7,413 bases of DNA from Candidatus Neomicrothrix sp. UBA672 (GCA_002299135.1 DBNM01000012.1:1-7413); one strand, 5' to 3'. Positions 1 through 6,583 are shown, counted from the first letter of the stretch. Made by a program: numbers and translations. The notes: a model not told the origin generated them from the letters alone.

Positions 1-2
1 CA

Positions 3-1022
3 TTAATAACCGAAAAAGAAACGATTAGTTTTCTTGATTTTGATGACCCTGAGCCCGAATCTGATCAAGTCGTCGTCGATATAGCATTGTGCGGTATTTG
101 CGGAACTGACATTCATGGATTCAACACGCCAGGCCCGATGCGAGCGTCGATTTGCGGACATGAGTGGACTGGCACAGTTAGTAAAACAGGTACTGACGTG
201 GCAAGGATTAAAGAAGGGGACCGTGTCGTGGTTGCTGTGCCACCTTCGTGTGGTTCATGCGTTTCCTGCCAAGCGGGTCAAATGGCTAAATGTGAAACAG
301 TTCTAGAAGCTGTAGTCGCAGCGGGTCGCTTCGATACCCCTCATGGAGGGTTCGCTCCCAGAATAGCCGTCAATCATTGGAGAACAGTAATTGCTGATTC
401 AAGACTTAGCGATGTTCAAGCTGCCCAAATAGAACCCACGACCATCTGCTTTCATGCCGTTCGTTCCACGCCACCTACACTTGGTGATGTTGTAGTCGTT
501 CAAGGTGCGGGACCAATTGGATTAACAACTCTCCAATGGGCTCGAGCTGCTGGAGCTCAGACTTTAATTTCGGTAGAACCAGATCCACTCCGAAGAGACG
601 TTGCTTCGGGTATTGGAGCTGACTACACGGTAGAAGCAGGTGAATCTGCTGAGGAGCTAATAAAAGAAATTACTTCAGGACTTGGAGCTGACGTTGTATA
701 TGAGTGTGCTGGGGTGCCGCCTGCACTCCAGAGTGCAGTTGATTTAGCACGAAGAGGTGGAATGGTCTCTTTGATAGGACTTGCAGCTTCGGATGCCCTA
801 ACTAAACCAGGTGAGTGGCTTCGCAAAGAAATAAACGTGTCTGCATCACTTGGTTACACCCATGAAGAATTCGAGATGTCGATGTCATATGTAGCGGACG
901 GTAAGATCAACTTAGATGCCATTCACACGGGGACAGTTCCTTTAGATGATATTGGTAAAGCTTTTTCTGATCTGTCAAGTGGTGTCTCTGGAGAGTTAAA
1001 AATTTTAGTTGACCCTCGCTGA
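3..1022 (+). CDS. Zinc-dependent medium-chain alcohol/polyol dehydrogenase, 5' partial
   Basis: NAD-linked oxidoreductase of the medium-chain (MDR) superfamily, threonine/sorbitol/butanediol dehydrogenase-like branch, expected to be cytosolic. The frame is open from position 3 to the stop at 1020-1022 (339 residues visible). The first complete codons already encode the family's first beta strands, so the true start lies a few codons before the window; the TTG at 87 is internal. Residues counted from position 3: catalytic-zinc ligands Cys33 (in ICGTD), His53-Glu54 (GHE) and probably Glu144; structural-zinc cysteines 83, 86, 89 and 97 in the usual C-x2-C-x2-C-x7-C arrangement; Rossmann motif GAGPIG at 168-173. 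Glu192 at the end of the second Rossmann strand favours NAD over NADP. The substrate cannot be read from sequence. It is convergent with the small minus-strand gene at 1025-1180, with no recognisable terminator between them. The superfamily call is safe; the subfamily is uncertain. Confidence 0.93.
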   Translation, partial: LITEKETISFLDFDDPEPESDQVVVDIALCGICGTDIHGFNTPGPMRASICGHEWTGTVSKTGTDVARIKEGDRVVVAVPPSCGSCVSCQAGQMAKCETVLEAVVAAGRFDTPHGGFAPRIAVNHWRTVIADSRLSDVQAAQIEPTTICFHAVRSTPPTLGDVVVVQGAGPIGLTTLQWARAAGAQTLISVEPDPLRRDVASGIGADYTVEAGESAEELIKEITSGLGADVVYECAGVPPALQSAVDLARRGGMVSLIGLAASDALTKPGEWLRKEINVSASLGYTHEEFEMSMSYVADGKINLDAIHTGTVPLDDIGKAFSDLSSGVSGELKILVDPR

Positions 1023-1024
1023 CG

Positions 1025-1180
1025 TTAGATCCATTCTCCAATTTTCCATCCAGCGATTGAACCAATTGGTACGAGTATTGCGAAAGCCCACCATTCCTCC
1101 ACTAATCCTCCAGCGATTATTGCTCCTGCTATTGAGAATATTGCTCCGAAAAATAAGGGTGCAATTGTTGATTTGCTCAT
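1025..1180 (-). CDS. Small two-helix membrane protein, 51 aa, unknown function
   Basis: Minus-strand frame from ATG (1180-1178) to TAA (1027-1025), 51 residues. A GGGAG Shine-Dalgarno core lies 4 bases before the ATG (plus-strand 1185-1189). An in-frame TAG just upstream means no earlier ATG is available. The product starts MSKSTIAPLF. It has two apolar stretches, about residues 6-27 (Phe/Ile/Ala/Gly-rich, with AGAIIAGG) and about 32-45, separated by a short polar turn with EEWW at 28-31, and it ends KIGEWI. This looks like a helical-hairpin inner-membrane protein. I do not recognise the family. Support comes from the ribosome binding site, the coherent amphipathic layout, and the exact fit between the flanking genes: its stop is 2 bases from the dehydrogenase stop. 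The overlapping plus-strand frame at 1009-1197 is leucine/arginine-rich and looks like an antisense shadow. It could still be a chance frame. Confidence 0.65.
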   Translation of the reverse strand: MSKSTIAPLFFGAIFSIAGAIIAGGLVEEWWAFAILVPIGSIAGWKIGEWI

Positions 1181-1407
1181 GTTACTCCCATCCCTAACAG
1201 CAACATTACAAGCTTAATTCCTATGAGCCTTGGATTATTTTAAAATCAGAAATTGCCGCTTTGGTCGTCAAAATGGAATCTAAATAAATTCTCATAACCA
1301 CTCAATGCGTTCTTGAAGGAAAAAATATAAACTATTCTCACTCTTCGGCATACTATGACCACAGAGAGTAATAAAATAGTTCCTATTAGAAGACAGGAAG
1401 ATAATAG
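1181..1407. promoter_or_regulatory. Divergent intergenic region with likely promoters for the small membrane protein and for bldD
   Basis: This 227-base AT-rich gap lies between two divergently oriented genes, so it should contain both promoters. Leftward: a TAAAAT -10-like hexamer on the minus strand (plus 1237-1242), and TTGACG (plus 1266-1271), which is 23 bases away and too far to be its -35 partner. Rightward: TACTAT (1351-1356) and TAAAAT (1372-1377) both fit a TANNNT -10 element but neither has a good -35; TTGAAG at 1313-1318 is poorly placed for both. The bldD ribosome binding site AGGAAG (1395-1400) is 7 bases before the ATG at 1408. Plus-strand frames here are at most a few codons long. 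Streptomyces BldD represses its own gene, so an operator may lie here, but I see no complete BldD box. Confidence 0.35.
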
Positions 1408-1941
1408 ATGGAAAAGGATTCAGACGATCAAGACAAAGCTTACAGGAGCCTTGTAGGGGAAAGAATCCGTTCTATCCGTAAACAGAAACGTCTTTCCTTA
1501 CAAGAAGTTGAAGCAAGATCTGAAGCTGAATTCAAAGCATCTGTCCTAGGTGCATATGAAAGGGCAGAAAGAGACATTTCTGTACCGCGCCTTCAAAGAC
1601 TTGCAAATTTTTACAATGTACCTGTAGATCAACTGCTACCCAGTGAAGATGCATTGAATGAACTGGATGGAAATATTCACGCTCAGTTAGATGTTGATAT
1701 AACCGAACGAAGCATAGTTATAGATTTAACAAAACTAAGTGAGTCTAAAGCTTCAGAATCTGCAGTAATAGATCGTTACCTAAAAATTATTCAAGTCAAA
1801 AGGCAAGATTTTAACGGTCGAGTATTAACTATTAGACGCGATGATTTACAGGCTTTGGCAGCGATAATAGGCACGACCGTAGAGGAAGCACCTCAACGTT
1901 TAGCCGAGCTAAATTTACTTCGAGATGCGATTTCAGGCTGA
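1408..1941 (+). CDS. bldD: BldD-like XRE-family transcription regulator with cyclic di-GMP-binding motifs
   Basis: 177-residue DNA-binding regulator, close in length to Streptomyces BldD (about 167). The N-terminal XRE helix-turn-helix domain spans about residues 15-78: GERIRSIRKQKRLSLQEVE, then the characteristic VLGAYERAERDISVPRL and LANFYNVPVDQLLP. A variable linker (79-103) leads to the C-terminal domain. That domain keeps IDLTKL (105-110), RYLKIIQVKRQDFNGRVL (123-140) and the RRDD stretch (143-146). Streptomyces BldD binds cyclic di-GMP through R-G-D (114-116) and R-Q-D-D (125-128). Here R132-Q-D134 and R143-R-D-D146 keep the key arginines and acids, and the 11-residue spacing between the motifs is identical. 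In Streptomyces, the liganded protein dimerises and represses developmental genes; the role in this organism is unknown. The ATG has a good AGGAAG site 7 bases upstream. It is the first gene of the rightward cluster, 33 bases before secA, so co-transcription is likely. Family call strong; ligand binding inferred. Confidence 0.88.
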   Translation: MEKDSDDQDKAYRSLVGERIRSIRKQKRLSLQEVEARSEAEFKASVLGAYERAERDISVPRLQRLANFYNVPVDQLLPSEDALNELDGNIHAQLDVDITERSIVIDLTKLSESKASESAVIDRYLKIIQVKRQDFNGRVLTIRRDDLQALAAIIGTTVEEAPQRLAELNLLRDAISG

Positions 1942-1974
1942 GAGCCCTGATACCAGCAGATAGTCTTAATCATC

Positions 1975-4563
1975 ATGAGTGTTTTATCGCGCGTTCTTCG
2001 AAGTGGTGAGGGTAAGAAACTTAAAGCTATTGAATCTCTGGTTCCTGATATAAATTCTCTGGAGCCAGAAATGGAGAAACTGTCAGATCACGCACTACAG
2101 GCAAAAACAGACGAGTTTAAACAAAGGCTGGAAAAGGGTGAAGATCTTAATGATTTACTAGTTGAATCTTTCGCAGTTGTTCGAGAAGCTGCACGTCGGG
2201 TTATCGGACAAAGGCACTACGACGTCCAGATGATGGGGGGTATCGCACTGCATCTTGGATGGGTGGCGGAAATGAGAACTGGTGAAGGTAAAACTCTTGT
2301 ATCTACTCTTGCGGCATATTTAAATGGTTTAACAGGCAGGGGTGTTCATCTCTGCACAGTTAATGATTATTTAGCTACTAGAGATAGTGAATGGATGGGA
2401 CAGCTCCACAAATGGCTTGGCTTGTCTGTTGGACTGGTCGTACCTTCTGTTTCTGATCGGATTGAAAAAAGACAAGCTTATTTATCTGACATTACTTATG
2501 GCACTAATAATGAACTTGGCTTTGACTATCTGCGTGACAATATGGCTTTAACTAAAGATGAACTCAGTCAACGCGGTCATGCTTTTTGCATCGTTGATGA
2601 GGTTGATTCAATTCTTATTGACGAGGCTAGAACACCTTTGATAATTAGCGGTAAGGCAAGCGATGCCTTGGAGCTTTATCAGAAATTTTCTTCAGTAGTA
2701 AGAAGTTTAAAACGCGACATGCATTATGACGTTGACGAAGAAAAACGAATAATCGCCCCCACGGAAGAAGGGGTGAGAGCAGTTGAAAAAGCTTTAGGAG
2801 TTGAAAACCTTTACGACCAAGTTTCTTCCAATCTGGTTCACCAGTTGCATGCTGCAATTAAGGCAAAAGAGCTTTACCAAAAAGATCGTGACTATATCGT
2901 GGCCGATGGTGAAGTCAGAATCGTTGATGAGTTCACAGGACGTGTTCTGGAGGGGCGACGATGGTCAGATGGGATACATCAAGCAGTTGAAGCGAAGGAG
3001 AAAGTTTCTGTAAAAGAAGAAAATCAGACTCTTGCTACAATCACCTTGCAGAACTATTTCCGTATGTATGAAAAACTTTCTGGCATGACCGGAACGGCTT
3101 CAACTGAAGCCGCTGAGTTGTCGGGTATTTACGGTCTGCAAGTGGTAACTATTCCGACGCATAAGCCAATGGTTCGAGATGATCGTCCCGACCTTGTTTA
3201 TAAGACTGAAGCAGGCAAGTTCCAGGCTTTAGTAAGTGACATAGTAGAAAGACAGTCAAAAGGTCAACCCGTACTCGTAGGAACTATCTCAGTTGAAAAA
3301 TCAGAAAAAATTTCACGTGAGCTAGAAAAACGAGGTATTGGTCACGAAGTTTTAAATGCAAAGCAACACTTCCGAGAGGCTGACATAGTTTCACAAGCCG
3401 GACGCCCAGGCGCAGTTACAGTTGCTACGAATATGGCTGGAAGAGGCGTGGACATAATGCTCGGAGGTAATCCATCAACATCGGGAGAGCAAGTACTTGA
3501 AAGTGGAGGCCTATACGTTTTAGGTACAGAACGTCATGAAAGTCGGAGAATCGACAACCAGCTAAGAGGACGTAGTGGTCGACAGGGAGATGTGGGCGAG
3601 AGTCGTTTCTACTTGTCCCTCGAAGATGAGCTTATGAGACTATTTGCATCGGGAGCTCTAAAAAATGTAATGGAGAAAACCCTTCCCGAAGATGTGCCAA
3701 TTGAATCAAAAATGGTCTCAAAAGCTATAGAGCGTGCTCAAACCACGGTAGAGCAAAAAAATGCTGAAGCCAGGAAAAATGTTTTGAAGTATGACGAAGT
3801 TATGAATGAGCAGAGAAAAGTCATATACAGACGACGAAATGAAATACTAAGCGGTGCCGACCTGAGAGACTCTGTAATAGAGGCAATCGATGGAGTTGTC
3901 GGAGAAACAGTTGAAACATTTTGTGCTGAAGAACTGCCTGAGGAATGGGATTCAACTGGATTGCTAAATGAAATAAATGGGTACTGGCCCAACAACATTA
4001 CTTTGGCTGACTTAGATTCGATTCAAAATATTTCCCAACTGGAACGACTCTTAACAGAAAGTGCTCTTGAGGCTTTCGAATCGAGAGAAAAAGATCTGGG
4101 CTTGGAAACTTTACGTGAAGTTGAGCGTCAGGTCATGTTGAGGATAATTGATCAAAGGTGGAAAGAACATCTTTATGAAATGGATCACTTGCGCGATGGT
4201 ATTCATCTAAGAGCAATGGCACAAAAAGATCCAACTACTGAATGGCAAAGAGAGGGTTTTGAACTTTTTCAACAGTTAACAGAACTCCTGCAAAGAGATT
4301 TAGTCCGTTACATAATGCGAGTTCAGTTGTCATCTTCCGAAAGTGAAGACAGAAAACCTGAAGAGGTAACAACGAGCGGTCCGGAAGGTCCTGTGACCGG
4401 AGCAGCGGCTGTAGCCATGGCTGCAGGTGCTCCAACTGAAGTGAAAGAAAGCAGACATGTCGTAACGGAGCAGAAAATAAAGGATGAGAAAGAATCAACT
4501 CCTCGAAATTCGCCATGCCATTGTGGATCTGGACGTAAATTTAAACATTGTCACGGCCGTTGA
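1975..4563 (+). CDS. secA: Preprotein translocase ATPase SecA
   Basis: Peripheral-membrane motor ATPase that pushes preproteins through SecYEG. 862 residues, full length. Visible in order: N-terminal helix MSVLSRVLRSGEG; Walker A TGEGKT (102-107) in the AEMRTGEGKTL context; TVNDYLA (128-134); FDYLRDNM (183-190); Walker B VDEVDSILIDEARTP (207-221); preprotein cross-linking region about 225-360; LSGMTGTA (368-375); NBD2 with ATNMAGRGVDIMLGGNP (484-500), GTERHESRRID (517-527) and QLRGRSGRQGD (529-539); helical scaffold and wing (about 580-785); a Gly/Ala-rich linker (about 800-820); and a C-terminal zinc tail with C848-x-C850-x8-C859-H860. The stretch between LGGNP and GGLYVLGTE is only about 11 residues, so it lacks the long variable subdomain of E. 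coli SecA and resembles shorter forms such as Bacillus SecA. The zinc tail and length argue for the essential SecA rather than SecA2. The ATG is fixed by N-terminal homology, yet it lacks a Shine-Dalgarno sequence. Confidence 0.99.
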   Translation: MSVLSRVLRSGEGKKLKAIESLVPDINSLEPEMEKLSDHALQAKTDEFKQRLEKGEDLNDLLVESFAVVREAARRVIGQRHYDVQMMGGIALHLGWVAEMRTGEGKTLVSTLAAYLNGLTGRGVHLCTVNDYLATRDSEWMGQLHKWLGLSVGLVVPSVSDRIEKRQAYLSDITYGTNNELGFDYLRDNMALTKDELSQRGHAFCIVDEVDSILIDEARTPLIISGKASDALELYQKFSSVVRSLKRDMHYDVDEEKRIIAPTEEGVRAVEKALGVENLYDQVSSNLVHQLHAAIKAKELYQKDRDYIVADGEVRIVDEFTGRVLEGRRWSDGIHQAVEAKEKVSVKEENQTLATITLQNYFRMYEKLSGMTGTASTEAAELSGIYGLQVVTIPTHKPMVRDDRPDLVYKTEAGKFQALVSDIVERQSKGQPVLVGTISVEKSEKISRELEKRGIGHEVLNAKQHFREADIVSQAGRPGAVTVATNMAGRGVDIMLGGNPSTSGEQVLESGGLYVLGTERHESRRIDNQLRGRSGRQGDVGESRFYLSLEDELMRLFASGALKNVMEKTLPEDVPIESKMVSKAIERAQTTVEQKNAEARKNVLKYDEVMNEQRKVIYRRRNEILSGADLRDSVIEAIDGVVGETVETFCAEELPEEWDSTGLLNEINGYWPNNITLADLDSIQNISQLERLLTESALEAFESREKDLGLETLREVERQVMLRIIDQRWKEHLYEMDHLRDGIHLRAMAQKDPTTEWQREGFELFQQLTELLQRDLVRYIMRVQLSSSESEDRKPEEVTTSGPEGPVTGAAAVAMAAGAPTEVKESRHVVTEQKIKDEKESTPRNSPCHCGSGRKFKHCHGR

Positions 4564-4570
4564 TATCAGA

Positions 4571-4589
4571 GTCAATTATTGGAATTGAC
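4571..4589. repeat. Perfect 7-bp inverted repeat between secA and prfB
   Basis: GTCAATT (4571-4577) and AATTGAC (4583-4589) are exact reverse complements around the 5-base loop ATTGG. The element starts 8 bases after the secA stop and ends 13 bases before the prfB ribosome binding site. There is no T-run after it and the stem is AT-rich, so it is not a convincing intrinsic terminator. It could be a weak mRNA hairpin, a processing site, an operator, or chance. Confidence 0.45.
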
Positions 4590-4619
4590 CGTCACAGCTT
4601 TTAGGAGAAATAATTATAA

Positions 4620-5720
4620 ATGAATGATTTTTCGGAGGAAATCTTACTTCTTCGGCAACGTCTTGATGAGGCAGAAAAATACCTCAAGATCGATGAACTG
4701 AAAGATCAAAAACTTTCCCTAGAGCAAGAATCTGCGGATCCTGAGCTTTGGAACGACCAAGATAAAGGTCGTCAAGTTCAGACCGATCTAGCAAGAGTGG
4801 TCGAAGATTTAGAGCGTTATTCAAATCTTGAAACTCGAATAGAGGATGCTGAGACTTTAATTGAAATGGCAGCAGAGGAAAAAGACCAAAGTTTGGATAA
4901 TGAGATTGAAAGATTGATTTCTCAAACCGTAATTGATTTTGACGCTTTAGAAGTGCAGAGTCTTCTCTCGGGAGAATTTGACGCTGAAGATGCTGTCTGT
5001 CAGATTCAATCAGGAGCTGGCGGCACTGATGCTCAAGATTGGGCTGAAATGTTGCTACGCATGTATACAAGATGGGCCGAGAACAAGGGCTTAAAAATCG
5101 AACTAGATTCAGTATCACCTGGCACCGAAGCAGGAATTAGCTCAGCTGAGTTCATTGTTCGAGGGCGTCACTCTTTTGGGTTTCTTCAAAGTGAAAGAGG
5201 TGTCCATAGGTTGGTTCGTATATCACCATTTAACAAAGAATCGAAGAGGCATACAGCTTTCGCTTCTTTTCAAGTAGTTCCTTTTTTCGAAAAAGTCACC
5301 GAACAGGTCGATATTGATGAAACGGAATTACGTATTGACACCTATAGATCTTCAGGAGCAGGGGGTCAACACGTGAATGTAACTGACTCCGCTGTACGAA
5401 TAACCCACATTCCCACCGGAATAGTTACTTCGTGTCAAAATGAGAGAAGTCAGCATCAGAACCGCGACAGAGCGATGCAAATGTTGGCAGCAAAACTGCT
5501 TGACCTTGAGAGACAGCGTCGCGATGATCAAATTGCTGAAATAAGCGGGAAGCAGTCGAACGTTGATTTTGGAAGTCAAATACGTTCATATGTGTTACAG
5601 CCGTATCAGATGGTAAAAGACTTGAGGACAGATTTTGAGATTGGTGATGTCGCTAGAGTGCTCGATGGTGACCTGGATGATTTCATTGAGGCCTACCTGC
5701 GTTGGAACAGAGCGAGATAA
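4620..5720 (+). CDS. prfB: Peptide chain release factor 2 (RF2), no programmed frameshift
   Basis: Class I release factor that recognises UGA and UAA in the ribosomal A site and triggers peptidyl-tRNA hydrolysis. 366 residues, the usual RF2 length. An N-terminal helical domain (about 1-105) is followed by the PCRF region with QSGAGGTDAQDW (130-141). Then come the stop-codon-reading tripeptide SPF (202-204, in VRISPFNKESKRHTAF), the catalytic GGQ (248-250, in SSGAGGQHVNVTDSAVRI) and the C-terminal SYVLQPYQMVKDLRT (323-337). SPF identifies RF2, since RF1 carries PxT. The +1 frameshift that autoregulates RF2 in many bacteria is absent: the codons at the equivalent place (4680-4688) read TAC CTC AAG with no TGA and no strong upstream Shine-Dalgarno. 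The ATG at 4620 is the first possible start because a TAA lies directly before it in frame. AGGAG at 4603-4607 is 12 bases upstream, a rather long spacing. The gene lies 56 bases after secA and ends on TAA. Confidence 0.98.
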   Translation: MNDFSEEILLLRQRLDEAEKYLKIDELKDQKLSLEQESADPELWNDQDKGRQVQTDLARVVEDLERYSNLETRIEDAETLIEMAAEEKDQSLDNEIERLISQTVIDFDALEVQSLLSGEFDAEDAVCQIQSGAGGTDAQDWAEMLLRMYTRWAENKGLKIELDSVSPGTEAGISSAEFIVRGRHSFGFLQSERGVHRLVRISPFNKESKRHTAFASFQVVPFFEKVTEQVDIDETELRIDTYRSSGAGGQHVNVTDSAVRITHIPTGIVTSCQNERSQHQNRDRAMQMLAAKLLDLERQRRDDQIAEISGKQSNVDFGSQIRSYVLQPYQMVKDLRTDFEIGDVARVLDGDLDDFIEAYLRWNRAR

Positions 5721-5759
5721 ATTGAATGAAGAGATATCAATGAAATGTATTATTGCTCC

Positions 5760-5799
5760 CTTTCTGGTACCTTCTCCGCAGTGCAGAAAGTTATTTTTA
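5760..5799 (+). terminator. Weak hairpin followed by a T-rich tract between prfB and ftsE
   Basis: CTTTCTG (5760-5766) and CAGAAAG (5784-5790) can form a 7-bp stem around a 17-base loop, followed directly by TTATTTTTA (5791-5799). This is the layout of an intrinsic terminator, but the loop is long and the stem has only three G-C pairs, so termination would be weak or partial. It is the only terminator-like element in the cluster and lies in its largest gap. That could separate secA-prfB from ftsEX transcription. It may equally be chance in AT-rich DNA. Confidence 0.28.
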
Positions 5800-5872
5800 T
5801 GAGATGTTTTTCGACTGAAATAGATAGGTGCCGTCTGTTTTTTACCGCTGACCACGTGATAGGAAGGTCAAA

Positions 5873-6550
5873 ATGATTCGATTTGAAACTGTCACGAAGA
5901 CCTATAAGGGCGAAGTGGTAGCTCTACGGGAAGCATCTGCTGAAATCCAGAGAGGAGAGTTTGTATTTCTGGTAGGTCCTTCAGGTTCGGGAAAATCAAC
6001 TTTTATACGGCTAATAAACAGAGAAGAAGTTCCGGATGCAGGAAAAATATTAGTCGCCGGAAAAGACGTCAGCTCTCTTAGCTCATGGAAAGTCCCTTAC
6101 TTGCGTCGAAATATTGGTTACGTGTTTCAGGATTACAAACTTTTACCAAAAAAGACTGTTACCGAAAATGTTGCTTTTGCTTTAGAGGTTATAGGGAGAC
6201 CTAGACCAATCATTAAACGCCAAGTTCCCGCAATTTTAGAACTAGTTGGTCTTTCAAGGAAAGCTGATCGCCTACCAGAAGAACTCTCAGGCGGTGAACA
6301 ACAAAGGGTTTCAATTGCCAGAGCTTTCGTAAATAGACCCCTAATACTGCTAGCAGACGAACCAACTGGAAATTTAGATCCAGCAACTTCTGTAGGTATT
6401 ATGAGGCTTTTGGACAGAATAAATCGCAGTGGAACTACTGTCGTTATGGCCACTCATGATCGTGGCATAGTAGACACAATGAGACGCCGAGTGATTGAGT
6501 TGGACAGAGGAATGCTTGTTCGTGATGAATCACGTGGGGTGTACGAATGA
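5873..6550 (+). CDS. ftsE: Cell division ATP-binding protein FtsE
   Basis: Cytoplasmic ATPase subunit of the FtsEX complex, which couples ATP hydrolysis at the division site to activation of peptidoglycan hydrolases through FtsX. 225 residues, the typical FtsE length. All ABC motifs are intact: Walker A GPSGSGKST (35-43), Q-loop VFQDYKLL (84-91, Gln86), signature LSGGEQQR (138-145), Walker B LILLADEP (157-164) with catalytic Glu163, D-loop GNLD (166-169) and switch His195 in ATHD. The region LLPKKTVTENVAFALEV (90-106) is characteristic of FtsE rather than of MacB/LolD-type ATPases. The ATG at 5873 has a strong AGGAAGG site (5861-5867) 5 bases upstream. It follows prfB by 152 bases and precedes ftsX by 33 bases; the prfB-ftsE-ftsX order is common in Actinomycetota. 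Nothing unusual in the protein. Confidence 0.98.
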   Translation: MIRFETVTKTYKGEVVALREASAEIQRGEFVFLVGPSGSGKSTFIRLINREEVPDAGKILVAGKDVSSLSSWKVPYLRRNIGYVFQDYKLLPKKTVTENVAFALEVIGRPRPIIKRQVPAILELVGLSRKADRLPEELSGGEQQRVSIARAFVNRPLILLADEPTGNLDPATSVGIMRLLDRINRSGTTVVMATHDRGIVDTMRRRVIELDRGMLVRDESRGVYE

Positions 6551-6583
6551 AGACATGTTGCACGATCTTGAGGTTGTGCTGAG

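Noticed and set aside
87..89. TTG as the start of the dehydrogenase
   Set aside because: The frame is open upstream to the window edge and encodes the expected N-terminal strands of the family, so the gene is truncated by the window and the TTG is internal.
1009..1197. Plus-strand frame of 62 codons overlapping the end of the dehydrogenase gene
   Set aside because: Leucine/arginine-rich composition, no ribosome binding site, overlaps the dehydrogenase C-terminus, and is antisense to the better-supported minus-strand small gene.
1237..1246. Palindrome ATTTTAAAAT in the divergent intergenic region
   Set aside because: Low-complexity A/T palindrome, expected by chance in AT-rich DNA.
1338..1369. 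TCACT half-site (1338-1342) and ACTCT/AGAGT inverted pair (1340-1344, 1365-1369) as a BldD operator before bldD
   Set aside because: Only one 5-base match to a BldD half-site, no paired AGTGA at a sensible distance, and 5-bp inverted pairs are common by chance.
3738..3998. Minus-strand frame inside secA
   Set aside because: Serine/phenylalanine-rich antisense shadow of the SecA helical scaffold region.
4684..5118. Minus-strand frame of 144 codons inside prfB
   Set aside because: Antisense shadow of a well-supported RF2 gene; no recognisable protein features.
5595..5855. Minus-strand frame of 86 codons spanning the prfB end and the prfB-ftsE gap
   Set aside because: About half is antisense to prfB, composition is not protein-like, and no clear ribosome binding site or family was recognised.
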